A model generated the notes under the pieces. That model searched no databases. It saw only the letters and a program-made list of their open reading frames with translations, and had not been told where the DNA came from. Shown here in pieces: positions 12,801 to 24,953 of a stretch of DNA of 64,000 bases. Position 1 is the first letter of the stretch. Each line of letters begins with the position of its first letter. Origin of the DNA: Pholiota molesta. Taxonomy: Eukaryota; Basidiomycota; Agaricomycetes; Agaricales; Strophariaceae. The position numbers and the translations under genes were made by a program. The stretch covers positions 62,001 to 126,000 of the forward strand of contig JACGCK010000095.1 of NCBI GenBank assembly GCA_014925825.1, read 5' to 3'.

Positions 12801-13546
12801 GCGAGGGAGGGATCTTGCCCGTGGAGACGATCGCACTACCTGGAATTGGGAAGCTCAAGTTGACAGGAAGTCTAGGCGACGTGCGTCTTTCTCTTAGCTT
12901 CTCGTTTGTCTGAATGTTTCGGCTGATTTTGGACCTAGGTTATCAAAGAGAGCGGAGAACTGGCTCTGAGCTGGGTGAAGACCTATGCCTATGATTTGCA
13001 CATCACGAATTCGCGCTCGGAAGACCCGCTGAAGGTACCTGAGCCAATCGATATTCACCTCCACCTTCCCGCTGGTGCACAGAAAAAGGATGGACCTAGT
13101 GCCGGTATTGCTATGGTTTGTCTCTTCCCTATCTATCTTGAGCGTCTATTAATTCTGCTCGAATAACAGACTTGCGCTCTCGTATCTCTTCTGACGGGAG
13201 CTTGCGTGCCTACTAACATTGCTATGACTGGAGAGGTCGGTCATAGCTCTATACATGATTCTAACCCTGCTAATTGTACTGTAACTTTTAGATCACCCTA
13301 AGAGGCCGCGTAACTCCTGTAGGCGGCATCAAAGAGAAAGTGCTCGGCGCACATCGCGCACAAATTACCAAAGTCATCCTGCCTTGGGCAAATCGCAAGG
13401 ACGTTGAACACGATGTGGCTCTGGAGATTCGGAACGAGATGGAATTTGTCTTTGTCCGCACTGTTCGCGAAGCCCTCGAAGCTGCGTTCGGCAAGGGAGT
13501 CCTTGGATGGAGACGAAATACCATGCTCATCGAGAGCCGCCTGTGA
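9867..13546 (+). CDS. Peroxisomal Lon protease homolog (LonP2 type)
   Basis: ATP-dependent AAA+ serine protease. The exons are 9867-10461, 10800-11224, 11286-11707, 11767-11973, 12033-12129, 12191-12308, 12369-12880, 12939-13115, 13170-13235 and 13292-13546. The N-terminal LON substrate-binding domain begins [19 protein letters not shown] coiled central part contains [20 protein letters not shown]. The AAA module has Walker [10 protein letters not shown] and Walker B VILLDEID; the sensor region includes FICTAN. The protease domain shows the catalytic serine in KKDGPSAG and the catalytic lysine in [10 protein letters not shown]. The protein ends in Ser-Arg-Leu, a PTS1 peroxisomal signal, and the N-terminus shows no mitochondrial presequence. 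Both points indicate the peroxisomal paralog rather than mitochondrial Pim1. The start has a good context (ATCATGG). A Ser/Asp-rich insertion at about 10985-11090 and a Lys/Ala/Glu insertion near 11500-11640 are not part of the conserved core. Confidence 0.95.
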
Positions 13547-14064
13547 ATGGGACTATTGTTTCTCTTTTTTTCTGAAGCTGGGTTGATCACGAAGAGACGA
13601 ACTGGACACTAATCAGCATACCTTCTCTTATAACGCATGGGATCCCAAACAAGCTCTTAAATTCGTTCAAGCAGCACTTTTACATTGTATGATACGATTT
13701 CCCTTTTCTATTTAATTTTGTATTCTGTTATCGTTGTTGTATCATAATCCTTGGTTGTAAATTTGTTTGCACGTTTCCATCAAATTCGATAGCTTGTCAA
13801 TTAGTTTCCAAAGTTGTGGTTCAACGTTCAGAGCTTATTAATTATTACTCTACCATTCAAGCTCGGTTCAAGCAAGTTTAAATTTTGAAGCCAATTTGAA
13901 GTCGAAGTTGCCAGCGCAAAAGAGTCACATGACGCGATGTTATTGACGTGTCGCATTCGTGGCGGCGGCAAATAGCGTTGAGGGGACGTAGCTAAAGTGC
14001 TTGTACTACTCCATACTTTTACATCTTGTCCTCCATCTCGATGCTTGTATAGACCTATAATATC
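13547..14064. other. Intergenic: Lon 3' end and LHS1 promoter
   Basis: About 520 bp between two genes on the same strand. The first 250 bp are T-rich with no gene and probably hold the Lon 3' UTR. The last 150 bp are the LHS1 promoter, with a TGACGTGT motif at 13944 and the near-palindrome GTCACATGAC at 13924-13933. Confidence 0.5.
13944..13951 (+). promoter_or_regulatory. UPR-element-like motif TGACGTGT before LHS1
   Basis: TGACGTGT lies 114 bp upstream of the LHS1 start. It closely resembles the TGACGTGG/A unfolded-protein-response element bound by XBP1/ATF6-type bZIP factors, and fungal Hac1 orthologs recognise related ACGTG cores. Regulation of an ER chaperone by the UPR would be expected. 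Only sequence likeness supports this. Confidence 0.4.
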
Positions 14065-17021
14065 ATGCGGCTAACGACACTGTGCAGTCTTCTCTCCCTT
14101 TCTGCTCTCGCCTGGCTTCCTCAGTTCACCCAAGCGTCGGTGCTGGCGATCGACTATGGCAATGACTTTATCAAGGCGTCCTTGATGAAACCCGGCGTGC
14201 CATTCGACGTGCTATTAAACAAGGATTCGAAACGCAAGATCAGCTCTGTTGTCGCCTGGAAGAAGGGAGATCGACTGTTTGGACAGGATGCTTTCAACCT
14301 GGTATGTCTAGCAATACGAGAAATACGCTGATAATCTGCTTACATCGAGGTTCTAGGCTTCTAGATTTCCTCAAGATACATTCCCATCCCTTAAACTCGT
14401 CCAAGGAGCGCCTTACGATGCCCCAGTAACGTCATATTATACACAAATTTCTACTGCAGAAATAGCAGAGTCTGCACGCAAAACCGTCTTGCTCAAGCAA
14501 TCCGACGGCACAGAATGGGCGGTCGAAGAGCTGGTTGCAATGGAGTTCGCCTACATCAAACACCTCGCCGAACTCGTCGCCAACGAAAAGGTCACGGATG
14601 TCATCGTTACTGTCCCAGCGTATTACTCTCAATTTGAGCGGGATGCCATCGCAGACGCCATTGAAATTTCCGGCCTTCGGACGCTTGCCTTGATCCACGA
14701 TGGAACCGCGGTCGCAGTAAACTACGCTATGACCCGGACGTTCCCTACGCCTGAATACCACATCATCTACGATGCAGGTGCCTCGGGTATCCGGGCGACC
14801 ATTGCTTCGTTCACTACCGCCTCGGATCCCAAAACGGGTGTTGCAGGAACGCACATAGCTGTTGCTGGAGTTGGGTACGACCGCACCACCGGTGGTGTTG
14901 AATTGGACAGACGTCTGCGCGAACTCCTCATCGACGCGTTCAACAGCAAAACCAAGAGGGATATTCGAGAGGACAAGCGCGGAATGGCGAAGCTCTGGAA
15001 AGAGGCCCAACGAGTCAAAGCTATTTTGAGCGCCAACACCGAGGCTACCGCTCAGGTTGAGAGCTTGGCTTGGGATATCGACTTCAAGCACAAGATTACC
15101 CGTGCCCAATTTGAAGAGGTTTGCAAGGATTTGAAGGGACATTTCGCGACGCCCGTTGAGGATGCACTGAAAAACGCAGGACTGACCATGGACAACATCA
15201 CCTCCGTCATCCTTACGGGAGGCAGCACTCGTACTCCGATGATCCAGGCAGCGCTCAAGGCAGCTGTTGGCGACGATAAAATTGCCCTCAACGTGAACGC
15301 GGATGAAGCGGCGGTTCTTGGTGCGGCCCTTCACGGCGCAAGCCTGTCTAGGCAGTTCAAGACGAAGCTTATTAAAGTCAGCGACATTTCTGTGCACGAC
15401 ATCCAGGCATCCTACTTTGCCACATCTTCGTCGACCACTTCTCGCCCCAGGAGCATCACCACCCTGATATTCCCTGCCGGATCCAAAGTGGGCACTAAGA
15501 AGGTTTTGACCTTTAAGAGGAAAGAAGACTTTACTATTTTCCTGGATTATAAGAATTCTGTCGCACCGTAAGTCTTTTCGCATAAATATGTCTGATGGAT
15601 TACTGAAATTCGATTCATAGCGGGTTCCCCACTCGTATGTTGGAAGTTGAGCTTGGAAATGTCACTGAGGCCATCGCCAACCTGACCGAAAGAGGCGCCG
15701 TCGACCCAGTGGTCAAGGCCACCCTGACTTTGTCAGAGTCTGGCTTTATCTCTGTTACCGACGCCGTCGCCTACGGCGAGATCAAGGATGAAAGCCTCAC
15801 AGGTAATCACCTACATATTGAACCACGACTAGTATCTGATGATTGTTCATTTCCAGGTAAATTGAAAGGATTATTTGGCGCGGGAAGCTCATCGGGCGAG
15901 GAACCAACTGTTCAATCAGCAGAGAACGTCCCCCCTCGCGATACCGAATCTGCGTCGGCTTCATCGTCGTCTGCTGCTTCTTCTGCGGCTGCATCACCAT
16001 CAGCTGCGCCCGAGAAGAAAGCGCCAGTAGAGAATACTATCTCTTTGACCATTGAGACCAAGTTCACGACGATCCCGCCCATGTCTGTAGAAGAGAAAAA
16101 GAAAGCAAGGGGCAGGTCAGCAGCAGTCGTTTGTTTAAATTCTTATAAACGATATGCTAATTTACTTTCTGTGTTTTCTTTAGGCTTCGCGCCATCGACG
16201 CTGAAGAGTCGGCCAAGAACCGCCGCGAAGAGGCTCGCAACACTTTCGAGAGCTACCTGTATAGATTACGCGACCTTCTAAACGAGGATAATAAGGATAC
16301 GCCATTCAAGAAGTGCTCTCAGCAGACCGAGAGGAAGGAAATAGCGGAGAAGCTAGATGAAAGCTTTACATGGTTGTCTGATAGAGGCGACTTGGCGGAG
16401 ACGTCACAATTTTTGGATAAGCGTATCGCATTAGAGTGAGTGTGAATGGCTTCTACACAGTTAAAACTGATTATTGATGCCATTTACTATAGGACATTGG
16501 AGAAACCCATTATTCACCGATACCAAGAGATAGAAGCCTTCCCACAGGCGCTTAACAACTCGCAGATGTGGAACTGGAGCACGCGTCTCTTCCTCCACGA
16601 AGCGCGCCAGAACCTCACCGCCGAGATCGCTGCAGACCTGCCCTCGAAATGGACTAAAGACGAACTCGACGGGCTCGAGCGGACCCTGAAGGAACACGAG
16701 GCGTGGCTCAGCGAGTGGGTAGAGAAACAAAAAGACGTAAAGCCCAACGAGGACCCGGTGATCGAGACAACGGAGATGAAGGCCCGCGCAAAGGTTTTGG
16801 AAACGCATCTGCAGAAGCTGTGGAAGCGCAAGGTGCCTAAGGCGCTGAAAAAACCCAAGACTACTTCGACGACCACGACGGACGCAGCGAAGGAGACCGA
16901 TGCGGACACTAATGGAACGGAAGGCGAGGGCGCGGAAGAGCCTGAGATCGAGGGTGCAACGGATGGTCAACAGGTTCCATTGACCGCGGAGGATGGCCAG
17001 TCAGGACATGATGAGCTATGA
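14065..17021 (+). CDS. LHS1: ER-lumen Hsp70-family chaperone of the LHS1/GRP170 (HYOU1) type
   Basis: Large Hsp70-like nucleotide exchange factor and holdase of the ER lumen, partner of BiP/Kar2 in protein translocation and folding. The exons are 14065-14301, 14357-15567, 15621-15802, 15857-16115, 16184-16435 and 16493-17021, all in phase. A hydrophobic signal peptide (MRLTTLCSLLSLSALAWLPQ) is followed by an Hsp70 nucleotide-binding domain: VLAIDYGNDFIKASL, the DVIVTVPAYYSQFERDAI block, an IYDAGASG phosphate loop and ILTGGSTRTPMIQ. A short beta domain and an acidic/Ser-Ala-rich insertion follow. The extended helical C-terminal domain contains MWNWSTRLFLHEAR. The protein ends HDEL, the ER-retrieval signal, which fixes both the stop and the location. 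Length (about 890 residues) fits the family. A UPR-like motif lies in the promoter. Confidence 0.93.
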
Positions 17022-17437
17022 TTCTGGAGTACGAAGTCTACAGCCAATCTATTGTTAAGCAATGCATTAAATTATACTCCACCTTATTTCAGAGTGATTG
17101 TCCTTGAAAGTGAGCAATGCTTTGGACAACGTCCAAGTGTGATATTATCATGCAGTGTTCAGTGATATATGAATTGAGGAAATGAGCAGTGTCAATTGGT
17201 GTCCGATACAAAATTCCATGTATACAAGGTAAGGTAATCTGTAATGAGTGATTAGCAAGAAAAAAACAAAACAAAAAAGGCAGAAAATGATAGAATCAAC
17301 GAAACGGGCATGAAATGGTATCCAATGTAGAAAATAAAAACAAAAAGATCAACGCGAATGGATGAATGAATGCATCAATAAAAAAGCAAAGGGGGCCATA
17401 ACGAGGCCACGCAAAAATAGGTAGCTGAGACTCGAAA
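17022..17437. other. Intergenic between convergent genes
   Basis: About 415 bp between the LHS1 stop and the Munc13-like stop on the opposite strand. A/T-rich, with A-runs near 17262-17350 that fit two converging 3' UTRs. No gene or repeat is seen. Confidence 0.5.
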
Positions 17438-20400
17438 TCAAAGCGGTGGTAACGCTGGCACTGGCGGGACTTCTTCACGCGATAGTTTGTTTTGTTGTCG
17501 TTTCAATTTTCGTTCCTCGGCCTCTTTTGCGTGTTTCTCCTGCTCCGCTTGCATTGCCGCTATGATCTGTAGCTGTTGCGCAATAAATTCCTGCGTTCTT
17601 GGCCTATGCATAGCAAAAAGAATCATCAGTTTTCAGCTTGCTTGTTTGACGAAGGTAAACGCCAACTCACCGCATACGTAGTATCCGCATGATAATTTGT
17701 TCACTGGCGGATTCAGTCTCTTGCTTCTTCTCCTTCTTTCTCTCCTTGATAGTACCAAGGTTCCGTTGCGTGTATACGCTCTTTGCTCGTTTTTTGATAG
17801 AGGGCGCGGCTCGAAGACTCTGTTGCATCATGCGCACGCACTCCTCCATGAGAGCGTCGCTGGAAAAAGTGAGAAAAGGCGGGATGTGAAAGCGGAGCAA
17901 AACGCACGTATGCCAGTCATAGTATAGCCTGATAGACAAGACATCTCGATGCTTTTGGCTGTTTAACACCTCCTGGGATACGGGGCCTTCTCCATTCGCA
18001 TAGAAGTAATCTCGCAGGAACTGCAAGTAAAATGTGAATTTTGACCAGAATGAATGATGGACGTTTGACATACTTTTAGCCACCTAAATACAATATCCAC
18101 CTCTTTGTCGGTCAATGGTTTCATCTCGCTCGCGACATCGCTCAAAGGAGGGATAAGCAGTCCTTCAATAATCACCAGGATCTCCTTCCATACTCTAGTC
18201 ATGACCATATCCTTCGCAGTGTCGCTCAAATAGGTATTCAAAGTCTGAAGATTTGCGTCGAAGTAATCAAACAATGGCAGGATTGCTTGCTCGATCTCGA
18301 CATCAGTGAGCTCTTCAGGACGGATGCGCGGCTTTTCACCCGATGGTAGGGGGATCTGAGGTTCTGCAGATGCCGCTCCAAGGGCGGATCGGTAGAGAGC
18401 CGTGACATTTCCCAATGCTTTGTTGTAATCCAGGCCTTGGTCCCGCGACTTGATGAGGGTTTTGATCACATTCCGCGACAAACATTGTTGGATAAATGGA
18501 GACATCTTGAATAACAGAAATTAGACATTAGCGCCAAAGGAGAGTCAATGTGTCGACGCACTTTATCGATGAAAATTCGCAGCATATCCGCCTCGGCCCT
18601 CTTCAAACTCCTGAAAGCTCGGCCGAAATAGAATTGAATGTCGTCCTTTTCGCCCTCCATGCTCACTCGCACCAAAATTCTCCCTTGGGTATCAAGATCC
18701 ATCCATAGTTCGTGTGACAGGAAATCATTGAATCGTCGAGGATCAAGACAAAGATATGCGCGCCCCACGATGTCGTGTTTGCCGACGAGAGCGCGGTCCC
18801 TCACAGAAACCATCAGCCAAAGTGGCTTATCTACGGATAAATCAAACGTTTCGTCCCCTAAAGCCAAGGAGTGTTAGTCCACATTCACAAAAATTAAGAC
18901 CGAAGGGACGTACATCTAGGGGTTAAGGTTTCATAAATAGTGCGAGTCTTTGCCAGTCGCGTGCCCGCTTCGTCGCTCAGTGTCACGAATGTATCCAATT
19001 TAGAGGTTGGTGAGCTATCTAATGGAACGAGTCCCTCTGCGATGACGATCTTCACTGAAAACAAAAAGGTGTCTCGCTCGTTTTTATCAGGCACAGGCGG
19101 TGCTGAATTTCGGATAATTTCAGCGATCTTGTCCGCTTCCATCTGGTTGTACATATTATCGAGAAGTTTGCGTGCCGCTTCGACATTGTTGAGTTTGACG
19201 CATGATTCGGGCCGGAAGTTGAATGGCTCGACACGCTTTTCGCCAGTAATAGCAAGTTGACGCGCTTTCTCCAACCATGCTGAAGATTTCTGAGGTTGAA
19301 TGTAGTCGGACGGTCTAGGAAACATCTCGTTGAGGAACAGACCCTCGACAGAGCGGCAATATTGGTCAATTGCTTTCGAGATTGTCTGGGAAAGTGAGTT
19401 AGAAATGACGACTACGTCAAAGTACATCGGACCAACCTTGGCCAAACTAGTGAAAAAGCGTCCTTCCTGATAAGCGTCTTCCCATTCAAGTTCCTGTAAG
19501 AAATTGATAGGACTTCTTAAGGAATCGAACAAATCCACAATAGACGAGCTGTGTCCTTCGACCCCTTCTGCCTCGAACTAAGGGAAATGATTTTAGAGAG
19601 AGATGCCTGTGGAGAAGTATGTTGATGAAAGTACCTTGTCGTGTGAGATAGCCTGATAACAATTTGTTAGAATATCAAAATGACCAAATCACGAAAACAT
19701 ACCGCCTCCACCCAATTTTTCGTCTTGTCGTCAGTGTTGATCAACCACTGCCGCACATACGGTTCGAAAAAGGCAGATATAGGGAATTCAAGTTCACCGC
19801 TGCAGAAGCAAATCCAGCATTAACAAAGCAGGCAATTCTCGGTGAAATAGCCAACGTACTCCGGTACAAAAGCATGATACATCCCCAATAGGGTTGTTGT
19901 CCTTCTGTAAAGGGCAAAGATGTCCTGAATGGGTACATCTGGTGTTGGTCCGTTCATCGAAGACTCGAACAGTCGTTTTTGTGAATTGCGAAGGTCGGTG
20001 ATCAATCGCGGAACCACTATTTCTACATATAGCGAAACAATGTCTAGTCTCCTGTGAAGCATATGTTGTTGTCAGCGATATGCAGATGGGACAGCCTTGA
20101 GAAGGCAGACAAAGAAGCTACTGACCCTAATATTGGCTTAGGGAATCTCTTATCCAACCCTTTTGCTCCTGTCTCGATTTCGTCGGTCATCAGCAACAGA
20201 GGCAACGCCCTGTTCACACCAGGAGCACTCTGCTTTTCGTGCATGTTCCCGTCGTACCAGTCCGCTGAGACCTGTTTAACGCGATCTTGCACGTCCTGTA
20301 TTCTTGCGCCGATATCAATATCAAAGCGACTAAGCAAGGTCGAGTCTTGGATGGTCTCTAAGATAGGAAGGAAATTTTTAAGATCCGATTGCTTTAAACT

Positions 20401-22217
20401 GGGTATAGCATCCATAGAGTGGTATAAAGACGAGAGGAAGACATTGAATAGAGAGGCATAGACATTTGCAAGATAGTCGACCTGTCAAGATAATTGAGGG
20501 CGTAAGCAAAGTGAAATTTAGAATGAAAGAGTCTAAGCACGTACGTCTTGTATTGGCCACAGTTCAAGTTCGGTTTCTTCAATGACTTTGGCCACACTGT
20601 GCAGTGCCTCAGGAACACATTCCAGTGGTACATCGTTGCGCTCGTAAAATTGTTTGACCAGATCAAGGAAGCATGCAGCACGGTACGGGTGTCCAATTCT
20701 CCATCTCAACGCACATTCGTTGATCAGCTCGATATGCGGAGCCGACAGAATTCCCAAGGATACTTCATCGTTGTCATCGACTTCTGGGGACATCATTATC
20801 TCCAAATCTGCGATAAGACAGTATTCGACCAGCCGTTTGTAGAATTTCTTGGGACTGGGCGGAATAAATGTGAAATGATGTCCAACAGGAAGTTCATCGT
20901 CTTCCGCAATATCGTCCATATCATCCAATCCTCCGGCGAATAGGGAACGTCGACTGCTAATCGAAGAATTTCTCATGGCAGCCGGGATATCAGTTTGTGA
21001 ATAGAGTGAACCAGGGCGTGTTGTATTTGAAGTGTTTAGAGAGGGAACAACTTCGGATGGGGTGGATTTCGCTAGACTGGGGTTGAGTTGGACCATGATG
21101 ACCATGAGTTGCTGAATATGTGTAGTTTCGAGCGTGCGCCAATGCTGCCATGCTGCCTCGCTATCAAAATCGTCTCGCCGACCAGGAAAAGGAGCGCCGG
21201 AATTGATATTCTTCAAGCACGTTTTCAGATCTGTCACAGCAGCTTTTTCCGAAACGACGCTTGACCGAATTTTGTCCACTTCCGCCTGGACGGCCTGGTC
21301 TGGTAGTTTGAATAAATTCCCGACGATCTTGACTAAATTCATATCCCCGATACTGGCGCTGGTGATTGGCCCGGAATCCCCTCGCGTCGAAGCAGAGTCA
21401 TATCCAGAGTCGCTTTGTGAGTAGCCTTGGCTTTGAGAGATTGTGGGTGCCAACTTGGAGGTGTACGTATCGAGTCGCGCCAGAAGCTCTGGCGAAACAT
21501 GATTAACACTCCGCAGCGACTCTCTCAGAAGCTTGATAAACTGCGCGATCTGATTATTGAGCTCCAGTTTCCACCCATCCCCCGCTAGTGTAGGCTCTTT
21601 CTTGAGTACAGCCGTAGCATGCGTCGCGAACATGAGGATGAGCTCTTCGATCTTTCGATTCTCTTTCATCTGGCGCTTGAAAGTGTCCACCATGAATGGC
21701 CGTAGAACTTTGCCATCGTACGTCGGACTAGTTGGTCAGAGTAGCTGTCTCGGGGATTAAAGAAGGTAATCTGGAGGAATTCATAGCACGCACGCAGCTT
21801 CCTTGCCCATTGCGATATTCTGCAGCTTTTGCTCCAGAACTTTGAGCAACTTTTCGGGAAATTTGACGCTCTTGGATCCATCCCTCACATCTCGAAACAT
21901 ATCACCGATTGAGAAGTTAGACAAAGCCGAAAGACGAGACGAATGTTCGCGTGCATCAGGTGCAGTTGGTAGCGTCTTGCTCAATTCAGCCTTTGGCGAC
22001 AAGAGATGGGATAGGAGCCTTTTGAAATTATCAATATCATATCATTGAGCTGGGCCGGAGACTCACGCTACGCGCAGAACATAACTAAATCATATATGTT
22101 AGCAAGCTGGCTGGTGAAGGACGAAAAGCGGACGCACTCGAACAAATCATCGTCCGTTACCCGATACTTGGATAACCGACTCTCGTGGGCGAAACTGTCG
22201 TAGCTTCGCCGTGACAT
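17438..22217 (-). CDS. Munc13/Unc13-like protein with C2 domain (Ync13-like)
   Basis: Probably a membrane-tethering/priming factor for exocytosis, by analogy with fission yeast Ync13. The first exon begins at 22217 with MSRRSYDSFAHESRLSKYR and runs to a GTGCGT donor near 22142. A tiny second exon (about 22068-22085) restores the frame into LLSHLLSPKAELSK. Many more short-intron exons follow. Domains in order: an N-terminal helical (DUF810-like) region with VKFPEKLLKVLEQKL; the large exon 20533-21693 with FTFIPPSPKKFYKRLVEYCL and WRIGHPYRAACFLDLV; MHD1-like helices; a C2 domain at about 18590-19100 (KIVIAEGLVPLDSSPTSKLD, then DFDLSVD-like and WLMVSVRD strands); and an MHD2-like segment (18000-18505). 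It ends in a basic coiled coil and VPPVPALPPL. Calcium-binding aspartates of the C2 domain look incomplete. Family assignment is firm; exon borders are only partly worked out. Confidence 0.85.
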
Positions 22218-22943
22218 CAGACTTCGCAATCTGCAATTTCTAGGAGTATGGTATCAGATATGCAGACCTGAGGTTATCAGAGCAGAACGATGGGAGAATT
22301 GGAAGAGGCCGGCGACAATGTCACCGTCTAGCGTGCGGCGTGCGGCCTCCTTGTTATCACGGTTGCAATCACCGCCAAACAATCCAATCCCTTCCTCTTG
22401 CTTTTCGACCACCAGCTAGCCTCCTTGCCAGCTCCTGAATTGCAATTCACCTGTGACTCTTTTTCCTAAAATTCACTGCAATCCAATATTTCTGGAATCT
22501 CTTGTGGCAATTCAGACTTTATCTTGATTTTATCTGGTGAAAAACAAACTTCTGAAAATTGGCGGTCTTCGCTCACCGCTCCTATAATTATAAATTCTGT
22601 CATCTCCGTTCTTCAAAGATGCAAGCTTCAAAGCCTTCTCCAATGAATGCCATAATTAATCAGCTACGGCAAATCGGAATATGTACACGGAACTACTGGA
22701 ACACACTCGGAGATCCCACAATACCAAGACCGCCAGGGCCCCTTGTACTATCCGTGATTACTTGAAGTCCCTTGGCAGAGCCATAACTCTCTTGCTCACG
22801 ACACTTGTCAGCTCATCCTTATTGAATAAATGTGTCGCCTAAAAATACACTGATGTAGTGGGCGCAGCCATTCCTTGCAACGGCTGACCTTGCGACTAGA
22901 ACAATGTCTGCCTTATTCTCTTGTTCTAGTTAATGCCGTTAAC
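22218..22943. other. Intergenic upstream of the Munc13-like gene
   Basis: Promoter and 5' region of the minus-strand Munc13-like gene, plus about 500 bp of AT-rich DNA without a supported gene. Nothing repeated or structured is obvious. Confidence 0.45.
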
Positions 22944-23276
22944 GTTGTCAGACCTGAGGCCATTGTATATAATGCCAGACGGCTGCACAGTTGACTTTTT
23001 AAAATCCTCCTTCCCGATCTCCTCTCGACGAGCACATCGGAGAGCCTTTCCGCCTTTTCTTCCACATTCTTTCGGCCTAGTGCTCTTCAAGTCTTCGTTT
23101 GGATCTCAAGATTCAGGAAAGGCCCTTTAACGCTTTGATAGTGACTTCTTCCAACATCCGATTTCTGCCAACCTTATCTACGTTACGCCGATCTCAATTA
23201 TTCTTCATTTTCCAAGACATCGGATATAGGGTCGTAGGAAAGGTTTCTAGATATCGAAGAGATTCATAAAATTACA
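22944..23276 (+). repeat. Duplicated promoter, copy 1
   Basis: This stretch is recognisably similar to 24600-24953, upstream of the intact second gene. Shared parts include GAGGCCATTGTATATAAT-like sequence around the TATA box (22966) and TTCCCGATCTCCTC...GAGCACATCGGAG at about 23011-23042 (24665-24696 in copy 2). The promoter was therefore duplicated along with the gene. Confidence 0.7.
22966..22972 (+). promoter_or_regulatory. TATA box (TATATAA) of copy 1
   Basis: TATATAA is conserved at the matching place in both duplicated promoters, 305 bp before the ATG here and 325 bp in copy 2. The long distance implies a long 5' UTR, or that another element sets the start. Confidence 0.45.
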
Positions 23277-24248
23277 ATGGTTTCTACCCGAGGATGTGAG
23301 TATTTTTTCACACTGTTATTTATGCGCTAATGTATTCTCTTCAATGCAGTGACGTTCATTGGCCTCAATATCGTCCGCGCGCTCAGCATTATCGCTCTTT
23401 ACTTACATTTTCCAGTAATGTTGTCACCCTTGCCAATGACATTAAAGCGGTGAACCGCTCCATGGCGATGGGCAGGTCTGATACCGATTATATACTGTGG
23501 GTATCTCTTTTGTTCTTCACTGGACTGGACAGCAGAACTCAGGCTATGTTCTTGACAGAGGAAGCACAGTGCCGAATCAGCCTGCTGGCCCACTATGGGC
23601 AGTTGTGAATAGGTTGATAATTATTGCTCAGACCATCATCCTCGTCTTGTCTGAGATCAACTTTCCTGCCGTGTTTTTTATCGATATTTCCCAGTACTTG
23701 GTAATGCATTTGGCTTGGGCGCCTTAGGTCTCTTCCAAATGCTGTAAGTATCGTTCTTCCCTCCCAAAAGAAGATCCGTCTCAAATCTTATTTCGTAGTA
23801 TTGGCGCTGCAATTTTATCGCACCATGTTGACACCTTCACCCGTGTCTCCGCCACTTTCCTCTTCTCTATAGGATGCCTTAATGCTTTCGTCGGTCTCGT
23901 ATTCAGAGAATCCGCCAAATCCAAACGGCCCATCACCTCATGGCGTGAAATGGCAAGACTGTTCTGCCCACGCATGTCGCAGGTGTCAATTCTCCACCTG
24001 GCTTCCCATCAGCTGCGATGTCCAGCCCCTCCTTTATATCTACTCTTTATACAAATGGCACTGCTGCAGATGATAGGCGTGGTTCTGATTTTTCGATGGA
24101 CGAGAAAAAGCTAGGGTTTGGAAGACAGGCTGCAGCTTCAGATGGGTGCTTGCTCTCGAAGCCCATCGGTCCCCGCCTGTACTGCCACTTCCTGCACACA
24201 CATTCTCGCGCAGTTCTACCTCGTAGACTTTCAAATACTGTATTTTAA
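23277..24248 (+). pseudogene. Decayed copy of four-helix membrane protein gene
   Basis: Same exon plan as the intact gene at 24954-25958: a 19-bp first exon, then introns at the same places. Aligning to that copy shows a one-base deletion at about 23398-23401 (GCTCTT-TACTT against GCTCTTCTACTT). A second lies at about 23675-23682 (GTTTTTTATCGAT against GTATTTTTCGATCGAT), and unequal indels around 23938-23975. When the frame is followed through these breaks, the family blocks remain readable: FIGLNIVRALSIIAL, STVPNQPAG, LSHHVDTFTRVSA and ESAKSKRPITSW. The tail (to the stop at 24246-24248) is diverged from copy 2. Either a pseudogene or, less likely, sequence errors; several independent breaks favour decay. 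Confidence 0.75.
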
Positions 24249-24599
24249 TTTTGGCTTCAGTGAGATTCTTCAATATAAAGCGTGCATTTAACGTTTTTGA
24301 GCTTGGAAGTTCATATGAATTGGCTGAAAGAAATGGCTAAAAAACCAATAATAGTGGACTTCGAAGGCAAAACATTGCCAGAAACATTAATGCTGTCGTA
24401 CGTGCGAGTTGTTGGCGAGTTGCAGAGGAAACGTCCAAAAAACGCCAAGAAACTGCTTCGGGTTTTGCCGTAGTTGCCATGTCCACTCTTTTGTGTGTTA
24501 CGGTTTGGTTACCATAAAGGACAATGAAGCAGAACAATGGCTTGCCTTGTCCTTCGAGTCTGGCCTGTCGTCTAAAGCAAGTATTTGTCGACGCCATGA
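24249..24599. other. Short intergenic spacer
   Basis: About 350 bp between the decayed copy and the duplicated promoter of the intact copy. No gene is supported. Confidence 0.4.
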
Positions 24600-24953
24600 G
24601 GCCCATAGGCCCGAGGCCATCGTATATAATAACAATGAACCTCGTTGAGTAAAAACCCACCCTCCTTCCCGATCTACTCACAACGAGCACATCGGAGCCT
24701 CCGAGTCAGAGACGTTCCGCTCCTTCCACATTCTTTTCGCCTGGTGCCGCTGTTTAGATACTCGTTCTAACTCCATAACTTCGACGCTTTGATAGCGACT
24801 TTTTTTTTTGCGATTTTTGAGCCACACATCCAATCCACCTTCACTTTTTACCGACGAAGACGCAATCTCAACCAAATCTCAGCTATTTTTCATTAACGCG
24901 ATATTAGATACACAGTCACAGGAAAGCGTCTAGATAATTACCCTATAATTGCA
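24600..24953 (+). repeat. Duplicated promoter, copy 2
   Basis: Counterpart of 22944-23276 with TATATAA at 24623-24629 and the shared GAGCACATCGGAG block. It precedes the intact gene. A T9 run at about 24800 is not in copy 1. Confidence 0.7.

Noticed and set aside
14432..15583. 383-residue minus-strand open frame
   Set aside because: Antisense of the LHS1 nucleotide-binding domain, which has clear Hsp70 motifs.
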